From assembly GCA_022709755.1 (NCBI GenBank), contig JAKLIF010000002.1, positions 124,001 through 188,000 on the forward strand: a stretch of DNA of 64,000 bases, read 5' to 3'. Position numbers and translations under genes: made by a program. Positions 49,001 to 56,650 of this stretch are shown here, in pieces (position 1 is the first letter of the stretch; each line of letters starts with the position of its first letter). The notes beneath the pieces were generated by a model. The model was not told the DNA's origin. It searched no databases and worked only from the letters and a program-made list of their open reading frames with translations. The stretch comes from Elusimicrobiota bacterium (GTDB lineage Bacteria > Elusimicrobiota > Elusimicrobia > FEN-1173 > JAKLIF01).

Positions 49001-51513
49001 GACAGGTTCCTCCCCGTCGTCTCCTGTCCGCCCGTCACGTTGGCGGTCGTGCTCCGGGGCCAGATGGTCGGCGTGGCTCCGCTGAAGGTCGTGTAATATC
49101 CATAGACGTTATAGGCGACCGGCGTTCCGGGGTTCCCGCCGGGAACGGACAGCCGGTAAGTGCCGTCCGCAAAGCTGGACACGGAATAGTACTTTTGAAC
49201 CCCGCCCCTCAACGTGGAGGTGATGGCCGGGGGGGCCCCGGTGATGGTTCCCGTGGTGGCGATGATCAGCACCCCGGTCTGGATGTTCTGCCCGTTCTGG
49301 GTCAAGCTCCCCGAGATCCATCCGAACGCATTGGAGACCGTGTAGGTGCTGGCAAAGACGGTGGTCCCGGCGGAGGGGATGGTGATGTTAAGCGGGCCCG
49401 GAGAATACGTCTCCCCCTGTTCCAACTGAAGGTCGACCGTGTAGGTTCCCGTCGAGAGGTCTTGGATGGTGAAATATCCGTCGGAGTCGGTGACGGCCTC
49501 GCGGACGACGACACTGTTGGTGCTGGCCGTCACGGGGATATCGGGCAACGGACTGGACCCGATGCGGACTAACCCCCGGATGCGCCCTCCGGAAGGAAGG
49601 AAGAAATCCACTCCGGCCGTATACCGGCCCAATTCCACCAGGACCGACGCGCTGGACATGCTGACATACAGGGAATTCTGGTTCCCCCCGTTGGCCACCA
49701 CGGTCACGGTGCCGGTGGCCCCCGTCAACTTATAGCGTCCGTTCGAATCGGTGACGCCGGGAGTGGATCCGAGCCCGGAGACCTCGATATCGGGGATGGG
49801 GACGTTGCCGGTGTTATAGACGGTCCCCGTGATGAACCCGTCCAGGGTGGAACTGGTGATCCCGATGCGGCCGATCTGGACCTGTTGACCGCTCGAGACC
49901 GACGTGGACATTTCCATGAAATACGTCATGCTCGAGAACGTGATCCGCCAGGTCCCCGTGGACACGCCGGACAAGATGAACGTGCCGTCGGACGCGCATG
50001 TGACGGGACCCGACAACAGGTCGTCGGCGGCGACGTAGGCTCCCGCGGCCGGCGTCCCCGTCTGGGGGGCCTCCAGATCCGTGGTGTTCCGAGGAGGGTG
50101 GATGAATGCGGCCCCGCTCAGATTCACAAAATCATGGTCGTTATTGTTGGAATCATAGGCGCGCCCGACAGACAGGCTGATGGAATTGGAACTGGTCCGA
50201 CGGACGAACTGTTCCCCCCGGGACAATCCGATCGCCTGGTCCAGGGACTCGTCCTCGCACAACTGAGGCAGATTGGCGGTGCGCCGCCAGCCGAACCGGT
50301 CGATCCACTCCGCCGTCAACCAACTTCCCGCACCGGTCGGCGCGAGGCCGACCCCGCCGGACGCGGGAGCTCCCGGATCCTCAGCCACCGTGATGATGTT
50401 CGGATAGCCGGAAGCGGAGGGATCATAGACGGCATCCGCCGCACGGGTCAGCCCCCCCGCCTTGATCGTCGGATAATTCGCGATGAGGTAATAACTGCTG
50501 GGAGCGACGCTCAGGTTCGTGAATACGAGCGGGATAACGGACGGGGACCCCGACTCGGGGTCCCAATAGAGGTCGATGTACGGGGCCGACGGGCCCGCCG
50601 CGATCTGGATGGTGTATGTCGTCGGGTTGAAAAGCTCGATATATTCCTGGTCGTCTCCCGTGTCGATCGTGATACTGCTCCCGACCACCTGGGAGATCAC
50701 GAGGTGGTCCCGCAAATAGGCGCACCCCATCACGTTCCCGGAACTCATCCGGGGTAACTGGGGGTTCCAGGTATGCGTGCTCGAAGCGGACAGATAGACA
50801 CTGGTCTCCGTCATCGGGAAATAGCCGTATTTCCGTGCCTGGAGGGAATACGTTCCGGGTTCCACCTTGAAGGAATATTCCCCGCCTGAATCCGACGTGG
50901 CGAAATAACCCGCGTTCTCCATCAGACTGACGGTGGCCCCCTCCTGGACCTGATTGGTGGTGCTCTTCACGACGCCGGCAACGACGGCGGTCAGTCGGCG
51001 GGTGGAGGAGGTGTTCTTCAGGTTCTCCATGGACACCATCTTCCAGGACTCGGCGTCCTTCCAGATGACATACGCTTTGATCCGCTTCAACCCCGTGTCG
51101 TCGGACATCGCCGACAAACCGACGGGGCCGGTGGCCCCCATGGAGACCCGCTCCACAAAGACGCGCCGGGTGTAATTGACTCCGGCCACGTTCATGGTCT
51201 CTTCGGGGTAATACCCTTCGTCGTAAAGGTAAGCGGTCAGCCCCGGTTCTGACGACAGGGCGGGCGCCGTGGTGACCACCAGGCGGTAATAGGATATATT
51301 CTTCATGGTCTCGATCTTTTCCTGGACCAGGTTGCCGGCGATAGACCGGGTCTTCGAGGTCTGGATGGACCGCGACATGTTCAGGAACGCGCCGACGAAC
51401 GCCAACACGCCGACGGAGAGGATGGTGATGGTCATCAAGATCTCGACCAAGGTGAACCCAGCGTCTCGCGGCGACCGCCGACGGAAAGAAATGAGATTCG
51501 ATAATGAAGGCAT
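48994..51513 (-). CDS. Giant PilV-like prepilin with lamin-tail and carboxypeptidase-regulatory-like domains
   Basis: 839 residues from ATG 51513. A TTG at 51555 in the same frame is less likely. Prepilin cleavage motif DAGFTLVEILMTITILSVG with the +5 Glu, then the pilin spine to about 170. Beyond it come a CarboxypepD_reg-like beta domain (VVAGVVKSTTNQVQEGATVS), a lamin-tail-like domain (YIELFNPTTYTIQIA, PSSYYLIANYP) and several more CarboxypepD_reg-like repeats (GFITGTVYNTGNVPIPDIEV; IRGLVRIGSSPLPDIPV). Minor pilins are normally under ~200 residues, so this looks like a tip adhesin built on a pilin stem. Confidence 0.82.
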   Translation of the reverse strand: MPSLSNLISFRRRSPRDAGFTLVEILMTITILSVGVLAFVGAFLNMSRSIQTSKTRSIAGNLVQEKIETMKNISYYRLVVTTAPALSSEPGLTAYLYDEGYYPEETMNVAGVNYTRRVFVERVSMGATGPVGLSAMSDDTGLKRIKAYVIWKDAESWKMVSMENLKNTSSTRRLTAVVAGVVKSTTNQVQEGATVSLMENAGYFATSDSGGEYSFKVEPGTYSLQARKYGYFPMTETSVYLSASSTHTWNPQLPRMSSGNVMGCAYLRDHLVISQVVGSSITIDTGDDQEYIELFNPTTYTIQIAAGPSAPYIDLYWDPESGSPSVIPLVFTNLSVAPSSYYLIANYPTIKAGGLTRAADAVYDPSASGYPNIITVAEDPGAPASGGVGLAPTGAGSWLTAEWIDRFGWRRTANLPQLCEDESLDQAIGLSRGEQFVRRTSSNSISLSVGRAYDSNNNDHDFVNLSGAAFIHPPRNTTDLEAPQTGTPAAGAYVAADDLLSGPVTCASDGTFILSGVSTGTWRITFSSMTYFMEMSTSVSSGQQVQIGRIGITSSTLDGFITGTVYNTGNVPIPDIEVSGLGSTPGVTDSNGRYKLTGATGTVTVVANGGNQNSLYVSMSSASVLVELGRYTAGVDFFLPSGGRIRGLVRIGSSPLPDIPVTASTNSVVVREAVTDSDGYFTIQDLSTGTYTVDLQLEQGETYSPGPLNITIPSAGTTVFASTYTVSNAFGWISGSLTQNGQNIQTGVLIIATTGTITGAPPAITSTLRGGVQKYYSVSSFADGTYRLSVPGGNPGTPVAYNVYGYYTTFSGATPTIWPRSTTANVTGGQETTGRNLSW

Positions 51514-51551
51514 CGTCCTATTCACTAGTTTAGATGAGAATCCCCATTTTT

Positions 51552-51899
51552 TCAAGCACTCATTTTATCGACGGAAGCGGAGATCCCGTATTTCGATTTC
51601 ATGTCCGCATAGCGCCGGGAGGCATGAGCATCGAGATCCCCCAGGGGGATGGAATCCAGGAGAGGGATCAGGAATCGGCGGAGGACTTCCCCCCGGACCA
51701 TCCATTGGTAATAGTTCCGCCCGCTGTGATGATAGGGCCCATACAGCCGGGATCCCGGAACGTTCTTCACCAACCACTTAAAAAGAGTCTCATGCCGGGC
51801 ATGCATTCGGAGGGTCACGTGGGGTTGCTTCCCATCCCCCCCGAAATGCCCCTCCCCGATCAATAACCCCACCAACAGACCTTTTGAAAAATCATCCAT
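51552..51899 (-). CDS. Free-standing single-motif LAGLIDADG protein
   Basis: 115 residues. The N-terminal helix GLLVGLLIGEGHFGGDGKQP is a LAGLIDADG motif; the metal-binding acid (Glu in GEG) is kept, while the preceding Asp position is Ile. Further family features: VTLRMHARHETLFKWL and the YYQW strand. With a single motif it would act as a homodimer, recognising a pseudo-palindromic DNA site, as I-CreI-type enzymes do. No intron or intein surrounds it. GGGAGGAG ribosome site before ATG 51899. The promoter overlaps a 29-bp inverted repeat. Could be a homing nuclease remnant or a domesticated DNA-binding regulator. Confidence 0.75.
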   Translation of the reverse strand: MDDFSKGLLVGLLIGEGHFGGDGKQPHVTLRMHARHETLFKWLVKNVPGSRLYGPYHHSGRNYYQWMVRGEVLRRFLIPLLDSIPLGDLDAHASRRYADMKSKYGISASVDKMSA

Positions 51900-51922
51900 C
51901 GGAATCTCCTCCCAGACGATCT

Positions 51923-51951
51923 TGTTTCACCGTAATGTTAACTGTGAAACA
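51923..51951. repeat. 29-bp inverted repeat, copy 1 (operator candidate)
   Basis: TGTTTCAC and GTGAAACA flank a 13-base core. Twenty-six of 29 positions are identical to copy 2 at 52028-52056, and identity extends 2 bases to the left. It covers the -10 and half the spacer of the LAGLIDADG gene promoter, so a bound protein would block transcription. Confidence 0.8.
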
Positions 51952-51963
51952 TTCGGGTGTCAA
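51935..51963 (-). promoter_or_regulatory. Promoter of the LAGLIDADG gene
   Basis: Minus strand: TTGACA (51963-51958), a 17-base spacer and TAACAT (51940-51935). The inverted repeat copy 1 overlaps it. A ~28-base leader holds GGGAGGAG before ATG 51899. It may also drive the pilin genes, since only 38 bases separate the LAGLIDADG stop from the pilin ATG. Confidence 0.65.
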
Positions 51964-52027
51964 GTATTTTTTGATAACCCGCCCACAGAAAGACTTTTCA
52001 AGACCGGTCCCCCCCACAATAAAACCT

Positions 52028-52056
52028 TGTTTCACCGTAATGTTGGTTGTGAAACA
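52028..52056. repeat. 29-bp inverted repeat, copy 2 (operator candidate)
   Basis: Same arms and nearly the same core as copy 1, placed exactly 105 bases away (about ten helical turns) and 23 bases upstream of the methyltransferase -35. The spacing would suit looping or cooperative binding by one protein controlling both divergent promoters. Confidence 0.8.
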
Positions 52057-52078
52057 CCCCCCCGGGATTCCATGGGAT

Positions 52079-52107
52079 TTGACATCGGCGCAATGAATTT
52101 TTATCAT
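52079..52107 (+). promoter_or_regulatory. Promoter of the methyltransferase gene
   Basis: TTGACA (52079-52084), a 17-base spacer and TATCAT (52102-52107). Expected transcript start is about 52114, leaving roughly 8 bases before ATG 52122 and no ribosome site, so translation should be nearly leaderless. Confidence 0.65.
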
Positions 52108-52121
52108 TCTTGGACAAAACC

Positions 52122-53162
52122 ATGAACGGCCGCCTCCTCCCCCATCTCATGTGCCCGACGTGCCGGTCCTCCAGGAACCCCCTCTCTCTGTCGGCGGGCA
52201 CCGAGGAACGCGTGAACGGGCGCTGGACAGAGATCCTCTCCGGAGAAATCCGTTGCGGCGGATGCCGGAATTCTTTCAAAATCGACCGGGGAATCCCGGA
52301 TCTCCTCCCCGCCCCCTCCGAGACCATCCGGCGCGAACAAGCCGGCATCCAGACCATGTATGACAACATCCAGGACGCGGATTACGACCGCACGCTCCTT
52401 CAACAACCCTGGATCCATGATCCCCGACACCCCGAACACTGGCTTTCCATCGCGGCCCTCTTCGATCAGGCGGCCGCCCTCCTGGTCCAATTGGATGATG
52501 ATAAAAACCGTTCCGACCTCACGTTGATCGACCTGGGGGCCGGGTCCTGCTGGTCGACCGCTCAGTTTTCAAAGATGGGGTATCACTGTGCCGCCCTGGA
52601 CATCAGCCCACACCCCAGAGCCGGTCTGGGGGCGGCGGAGACCCGGTTCAATGCCTCCCTTCCCTACTTCGACAGGATACTGGCTTCCATGGACGTCATC
52701 CCGTTCAGGGACCATTCGGTGGACCGGGTGATCACCATGGACTCCGTCCACCACGCCAGCGACCTCGCCGCCACGGCCCGCGAAATCTTCCGGGTGCTCC
52801 GGCCCGGCGGTTTCTATATCGCCGCCGCCGAACCCGTGCGGGGAATCCTCAAGAACAGGGGGATCGGAAAAACAGAGATCGAGCAATATGGGTGGAATGA
52901 ACATTCCTATTCCCGGGGGGAGTATAAGGGGATCTTCTCGACGGCCGGCTTCGATACCCGGATCCTGTTCCCGGCCTCGATCGGTTCCAGAATAAAATCC
53001 GGCATCAAATCCCAAAAGCTCTCGAACCGGATCCTGGGGGGAATCGCGCGATATGTCTGGTCTTATGGCCCCTCTCACCGCCTCTTGACGGGACCGCTGT
53101 TCGCTCCCCTGCAAGTCCTCTTTGGCTTACCCCTCATCTTACTCGCCAAAAAACCCGCTTAA
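52122..53162 (+). CDS. Class I SAM-dependent methyltransferase with Trm112-like zinc ribbon
   Basis: 346 residues. The N-terminal zinc-ribbon part (CPTCRSS about 15, GEIRCGGC about 43, then IDRGIPDLLP) is followed by a Rossmann methyltransferase: motif I LIDLGAGSCWST, motif II AALDIS, then VDRVITMDSVHH and the VLRPGG loop. The C-terminal ~70 residues end in a hydrophobic helix. A sugar, lipid or quinone acceptor is possible; none can be chosen. TTG 52110 is an alternative start, but ATG 52122 fits the promoter. Divergent from the LAGLIDADG gene and flanked by the operator-like repeats. Confidence 0.85.
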   Translation: MNGRLLPHLMCPTCRSSRNPLSLSAGTEERVNGRWTEILSGEIRCGGCRNSFKIDRGIPDLLPAPSETIRREQAGIQTMYDNIQDADYDRTLLQQPWIHDPRHPEHWLSIAALFDQAAALLVQLDDDKNRSDLTLIDLGAGSCWSTAQFSKMGYHCAALDISPHPRAGLGAAETRFNASLPYFDRILASMDVIPFRDHSVDRVITMDSVHHASDLAATAREIFRVLRPGGFYIAAAEPVRGILKNRGIGKTEIEQYGWNEHSYSRGEYKGIFSTAGFDTRILFPASIGSRIKSGIKSQKLSNRILGGIARYVWSYGPSHRLLTGPLFAPLQVLFGLPLILLAKKPA

Positions 53163-53279
53163 CCTCCCCAGAAACTCGACCCAAGTCAGGATGAATCCCT
53201 CCATCCCTCAAACGACGGGGAGGGGGGGAGTTCGGAATTGATCGGTGTCTTTGGATTTGTCCCTGGAAGGGGATGGGAG

Positions 53280-54413
53280 TCAGAACTTGACGTTGACGTC
53301 GAACTGGAAGCGGTCGATGCGGTCTTGGAGGGGGGGGAATGCCGCGTCGACAACCCGCGTGATGGAGTATTTCGCCTTCAACTGGACCCATGAGTCCGGG
53401 GTATAAGCGAACCAGAACAGGTGTCCCTTCCGATTGGTCCCTCCGTCCCCGAAATCGGAGTCCGTCAGGTCGGCGGGAGTGGCGTCCGTCTCCAAATACC
53501 TGTAGAAGTAGGCCAGTTCGGCCGTGCCCTTGTCGGCCGCCTTCCCGAGGATGAGACCGCCTTGATACCCCGTGTCTTCCCTCGACGTCAAATCCGTTCT
53601 CGCCATCATGTTCCGTATCGCGGACCCCTGGAAAGAGGCCGGCAGGGAAGCGCCCAATCTGAAGTCCAACTCGCCGGTCAATTCCAGAACGCCGAAATCG
53701 TTCATCAAAACCCCGGCCGCATCCCGACGGTTCCCTTCCTGAACGGCGACTTGGCCGAAACTCCCCGCCCTCTCGTTGACCCATTCATGATACGCGACAC
53801 CCGCCTTCAGCGCCCCTTGCGCCGGGAGGGCCCACTGGGCGCCGACTTGCTCCGAAAGCAACCACTGGTCGTTGTTGTCCTGGGAATCCTCATCCACCGC
53901 CATCTGCAATGCCGTCAAGAAGTAGCGGTGATTCCCCTGTTTAAGCTGGAGTGTCTGGGCGAACCCCTCGGGACTGACGTCCTCGTCCCACACGATCTCG
54001 CTGGCCGGGTTCCGCCAGAGGGGATTCTCCATCCGGCCACCGCACAACCGGAGGGGGGCGACCGGTTCCCATTGAAGGGAGGCCCTGTCGATCCAGAGTC
54101 CTTTCTGCGAAGACATGTCGTCGAACGACTGGTTGGTGCCGGTGGTCTCGCCGGACCCCGACGCGAAACGGACCCGGGCCGTCAGGCGGGAGGGGAACAG
54201 GAAATCCGCTCCCAGGCGAAGCCGGAATCTCTGTCTCTGCCGGTCGATCTGACCCGCCGTCCGTTTGGAGCTGATCTCCTGGCGAAGCCGCAGGTCTCCC
54301 GAGATCTTGACCTTTTGAAGATAGTTTCCGAACTCGACTTCAACGGCCGAAGAGAGCGACGGAACCGCGAGCAAAATGACGAGTGATCCGACCGCTTTAG
54401 AAATATTCCTCAT
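53280..54413 (-). CDS. Putative outer membrane porin
   Basis: 377 residues from ATG 54413. The open frame runs further up, but that part lies inside the pfk gene. Signal peptide about 1-23 (LSSA-VE). The mature protein begins with FGNYLQKVKISGDLRLRQE, the pattern of the 'putative porin' family, and has many amphipathic strands, finishing DRFQFDVNVKF with terminal Phe. About 16 strands seem likely from length. It would form a general diffusion or substrate channel. It ends a minus-strand run that includes the phosphofructokinase. Confidence 0.8.
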   Translation of the reverse strand: MRNISKAVGSLVILLAVPSLSSAVEVEFGNYLQKVKISGDLRLRQEISSKRTAGQIDRQRQRFRLRLGADFLFPSRLTARVRFASGSGETTGTNQSFDDMSSQKGLWIDRASLQWEPVAPLRLCGGRMENPLWRNPASEIVWDEDVSPEGFAQTLQLKQGNHRYFLTALQMAVDEDSQDNNDQWLLSEQVGAQWALPAQGALKAGVAYHEWVNERAGSFGQVAVQEGNRRDAAGVLMNDFGVLELTGELDFRLGASLPASFQGSAIRNMMARTDLTSREDTGYQGGLILGKAADKGTAELAYFYRYLETDATPADLTDSDFGDGGTNRKGHLFWFAYTPDSWVQLKAKYSITRVVDAAFPPLQDRIDRFQFDVNVKF

Positions 54414-54427
54414 TTCATCCCTCCCGG

Positions 54428-55525
54428 TCAATCGCCGAACGAGATACCCATCTCGCGGGCGGTCAGCATGGTGTCCCCGTTCAGATCGACGGCCTTCATG
54501 GTCTTGACCGCTTCGGCGATGGGAATGGTCTTGATCCGGGGGGGATCCAGCGCCACCATCACATTGATCTTTCCCTCGGCGAGACATCGGACGGCCGCCG
54601 CGCCGAACCGGAGTCCCAGCAGACGGTCGAACGTGGTCGGTCCCCCGCCTCGCTGGAGGTGTCCGAGAACCAGACTGCGGGTCTCCTTCCCTGTCCTTTT
54701 GCCGACCTCCTGGGCGACATATTGGGCGATGCCTCCCAGCAGTATCTCCCGGCCGGCCTGTTTCGGGCCCTTGGTCATCATCTCCACCCCCTTCGGATGC
54801 GCCCCCTCGGCGCACACGATGATGGTGAAATGCCTCCCCATCCGCTCCCGGGCCAACACCTTGTCGCAGACCTTATCCAGATCGAACGGAATCTCGGGAA
54901 TCAAGATGACGTCCGCCGTGCCGGAGACCCCCGAGTGGAGGGCGATGTGGCCGGCATAGCGACCCATCAATTCCACCACCATGACGCGTTCGTGGGCTTC
55001 GGCGGTGGAATGGAGTTTGTCGATGGCATCGGTGGCGGTGGAGACGGCCGTGTCGAACCCGAAAGTGGCCACGGTCCCGCTCAGGTCGTTGTCGATGGTC
55101 TTGGGAACGCCCACCAGGGGGATCCCCTTGTCCGCGAACTTGCTGGCGATCCGGAGGGACCCGTCCCCGCCGACGCAGATCAGCGCGTCCAACCGCTGTT
55201 TATGAAAATTCTCCACCACCTGGTCGGAGATATCCACGGTCTTCTCGCCTTCCGGCGTCTTGACGACGGATTCGAACGGATTCCCCCGATTGGCGGTTCC
55301 CAGGATGGTCCCGCCCAGATGGGTGATTCCCCGGACGCTCTCCGCCGTGAGGGGGACCAGTTCCTTGGGGTCTTCGAGCCCCCGGTATCCATGCCGTACT
55401 CCGAAGACCTCCCATCCATGATGGATGGCCGTCAGGGTGGCCGCCCGGATGACGGCGTTGAGTCCCGGGGCGTCTCCTCCGCCGGTGTTGATGGCGATGC
55501 GTTTGATCTTTTTAGGGTCGAACAT
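54428..55525 (-). CDS. 6-phosphofructokinase with mixed ATP/PPi-type signature
   Basis: 365 residues from ATG 55525, with GGGAGGAA upstream. Motifs: GGGDAPGLNAVIR, CVGGDGSLRIA, the substrate loop VPKTIDNDL and ELMGRYAGHIAL. The residue after GGD is Gly (ATP-type), while the Lys in PKTIDND is the PPi-type residue. This G/K combination is the pattern reported for group III (mixed-substrate) enzymes, so the phosphoryl donor cannot be assigned. Phosphorylates fructose-6-phosphate in glycolysis. Confidence 0.93.
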   Translation of the reverse strand: MFDPKKIKRIAINTGGGDAPGLNAVIRAATLTAIHHGWEVFGVRHGYRGLEDPKELVPLTAESVRGITHLGGTILGTANRGNPFESVVKTPEGEKTVDISDQVVENFHKQRLDALICVGGDGSLRIASKFADKGIPLVGVPKTIDNDLSGTVATFGFDTAVSTATDAIDKLHSTAEAHERVMVVELMGRYAGHIALHSGVSGTADVILIPEIPFDLDKVCDKVLARERMGRHFTIIVCAEGAHPKGVEMMTKGPKQAGREILLGGIAQYVAQEVGKRTGKETRSLVLGHLQRGGGPTTFDRLLGLRFGAAAVRCLAEGKINVMVALDPPRIKTIPIAEAVKTMKAVDLNGDTMLTAREMGISFGD

Positions 55526-55542
55526 GGGTTCCTCCCGCAATA

Positions 55543-56235
55543 TTAGGTGAATAAATCTCTGGTTTCATCCTCCACCTCGGCCACACAGTCCGGGCTGTCG
55601 TTCTGGGGGGAGTTTATCATATTCGAGACGCGATAATGCCGCAGTCCGACGGAAGAACCGCAAGAAAGAACGCCCGACAGGGCTTCCCCGTCGCGAAGGA
55701 CCGGATCCAGCCACCGATCCTCGGCCGACGGGGTGAGGATGACCGGCATCCGGCGATGGACCGTCCTGGCGATCCCATCGGATTCGGTGGTGATGATGGT
55801 GTAAGTCTCCAGTTCAGACCCGTCGGGTCTCCTCCAGACATCCCACAGGCCGGCGAAAGCGAACAGTTCCTTGTCGTGTCTCTCGAACCTGACGGGGACC
55901 TTCGGCCCGCTCTTTTTATCCGAACGCCACTCGTAGAATCCGTCTGCCGGAACGAGACAGCGGCGCGTGATCAGGGCTCCGGAGAAACTGGGGCGGTCCA
56001 GGAGGGTTTCGACCCGGGCGTTGATCATGCGCCCGGAGACCTGCGTCTTGGACCATGAAGGGATCAATCCCCATGACATCATCCGCAATTCCCTCTTCGT
56101 CCGATGGGTGATCACGGGCGCGTCCTGTCCCGGAGCGATGTTATACCGGGCCTTCAGTGTGGGGGAAGGGTCGGCGAGTCGAAAACGTTGTCTGATCTTT
56201 TCAGCGGGAGCGCTCTGGGAATACCGTCCGCACAT
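55543..56235 (-). CDS. SRAP domain protein (HMCES/YedK family)
   Basis: 230 residues. Catalytic Cys2 follows the initiator Met (MCGRYSQS), as required for cross-linking to abasic sites in single-stranded DNA. Other conserved parts: YNIAPGQ, MSWGLIPSW, INARVETL, RCLVPADGFYEW and the HRRMPVIL motif with the catalytic His. It shields abasic sites at replication forks. It sits 17 bases upstream of the pfk start codon and may share its transcript. Confidence 0.95.
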   Translation of the reverse strand: MCGRYSQSAPAEKIRQRFRLADPSPTLKARYNIAPGQDAPVITHRTKRELRMMSWGLIPSWSKTQVSGRMINARVETLLDRPSFSGALITRRCLVPADGFYEWRSDKKSGPKVPVRFERHDKELFAFAGLWDVWRRPDGSELETYTIITTESDGIARTVHRRMPVILTPSAEDRWLDPVLRDGEALSGVLSCGSSVGLRHYRVSNMINSPQNDSPDCVAEVEDETRDLFT

Positions 56236-56255
56236 GGGGATCCCTCAGGAACAGC

Positions 56256-56645
56256 TCAAGGGTTGGGCGGACCGTAGGTGGTTCGTCGAAGGAGTGATTT
56301 CAAACGCGCCAACAGTTCGCGCGTGCCGAAAGGTTTGGTCATATAATCGTCGGCTCCCTGGTCGAGGGCGCCCACCTTATCGTCCACTTGCCGCTGGGCC
56401 GTGAGCATCAGGATGATGACCCTCTCATCGGTAGCGCGGACGCGACGGCACACTTCAAGGCCGTCGAGCACCGGCATGGACACATCCAGGATCATGACGT
56501 CGGGCGTGATGTTCTGATGCGCCTCCAGCGCGGACTGGCCGTCGTGGACCACCGTCACCTCATACCCCTCGGTCTGAAGGATCCCGGCCAGGGTCTGGGA
56601 CAGGTTCCGGTCGTCATCCGCGATCAAAATACTGGCGATGGCCAT
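56256..56645 (-). CDS. Single-domain response regulator (receiver)
   Basis: 129 residues from ATG 56645; the open frame upstream is inside the dehydrogenase gene. The receiver fold has acid pocket IADDDR near residue 10, phospho-acceptor Asp at about 53 (MILDVSMPVLDG), Thr in MLTAQ and Lys in MTKPFGT. No output domain follows, so it works like CheY or Spo0F, or passes phosphate on. Its partner kinase is not adjacent. Confidence 0.92.
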   Translation of the reverse strand: MAIASILIADDDRNLSQTLAGILQTEGYEVTVVHDGQSALEAHQNITPDVMILDVSMPVLDGLEVCRRVRATDERVIILMLTAQRQVDDKVGALDQGADDYMTKPFGTRELLARLKSLLRRTTYGPPNP

Positions 56646-56650
56646 CTCAT

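Noticed and set aside
51892-52107. Minus-strand frame of 71 codons containing CFT-x-NITVKQ twice
   Set aside because: The peptide repeat is simply the two 29-bp inverted repeats read in frame (their 105-base spacing is a multiple of three). The frame covers promoters and has no ribosome site.
53163-53279. G/C-rich gap between the methyltransferase and porin genes as a possible terminator
   Set aside because: C-rich and G-rich runs can pair only imperfectly and no U-tract follows; nothing else is visible in the 117 bases.
54414-54815. Upstream extension of the porin frame
   Set aside because: It lies within the phosphofructokinase gene in another frame; the signal peptide starts at ATG 54413.
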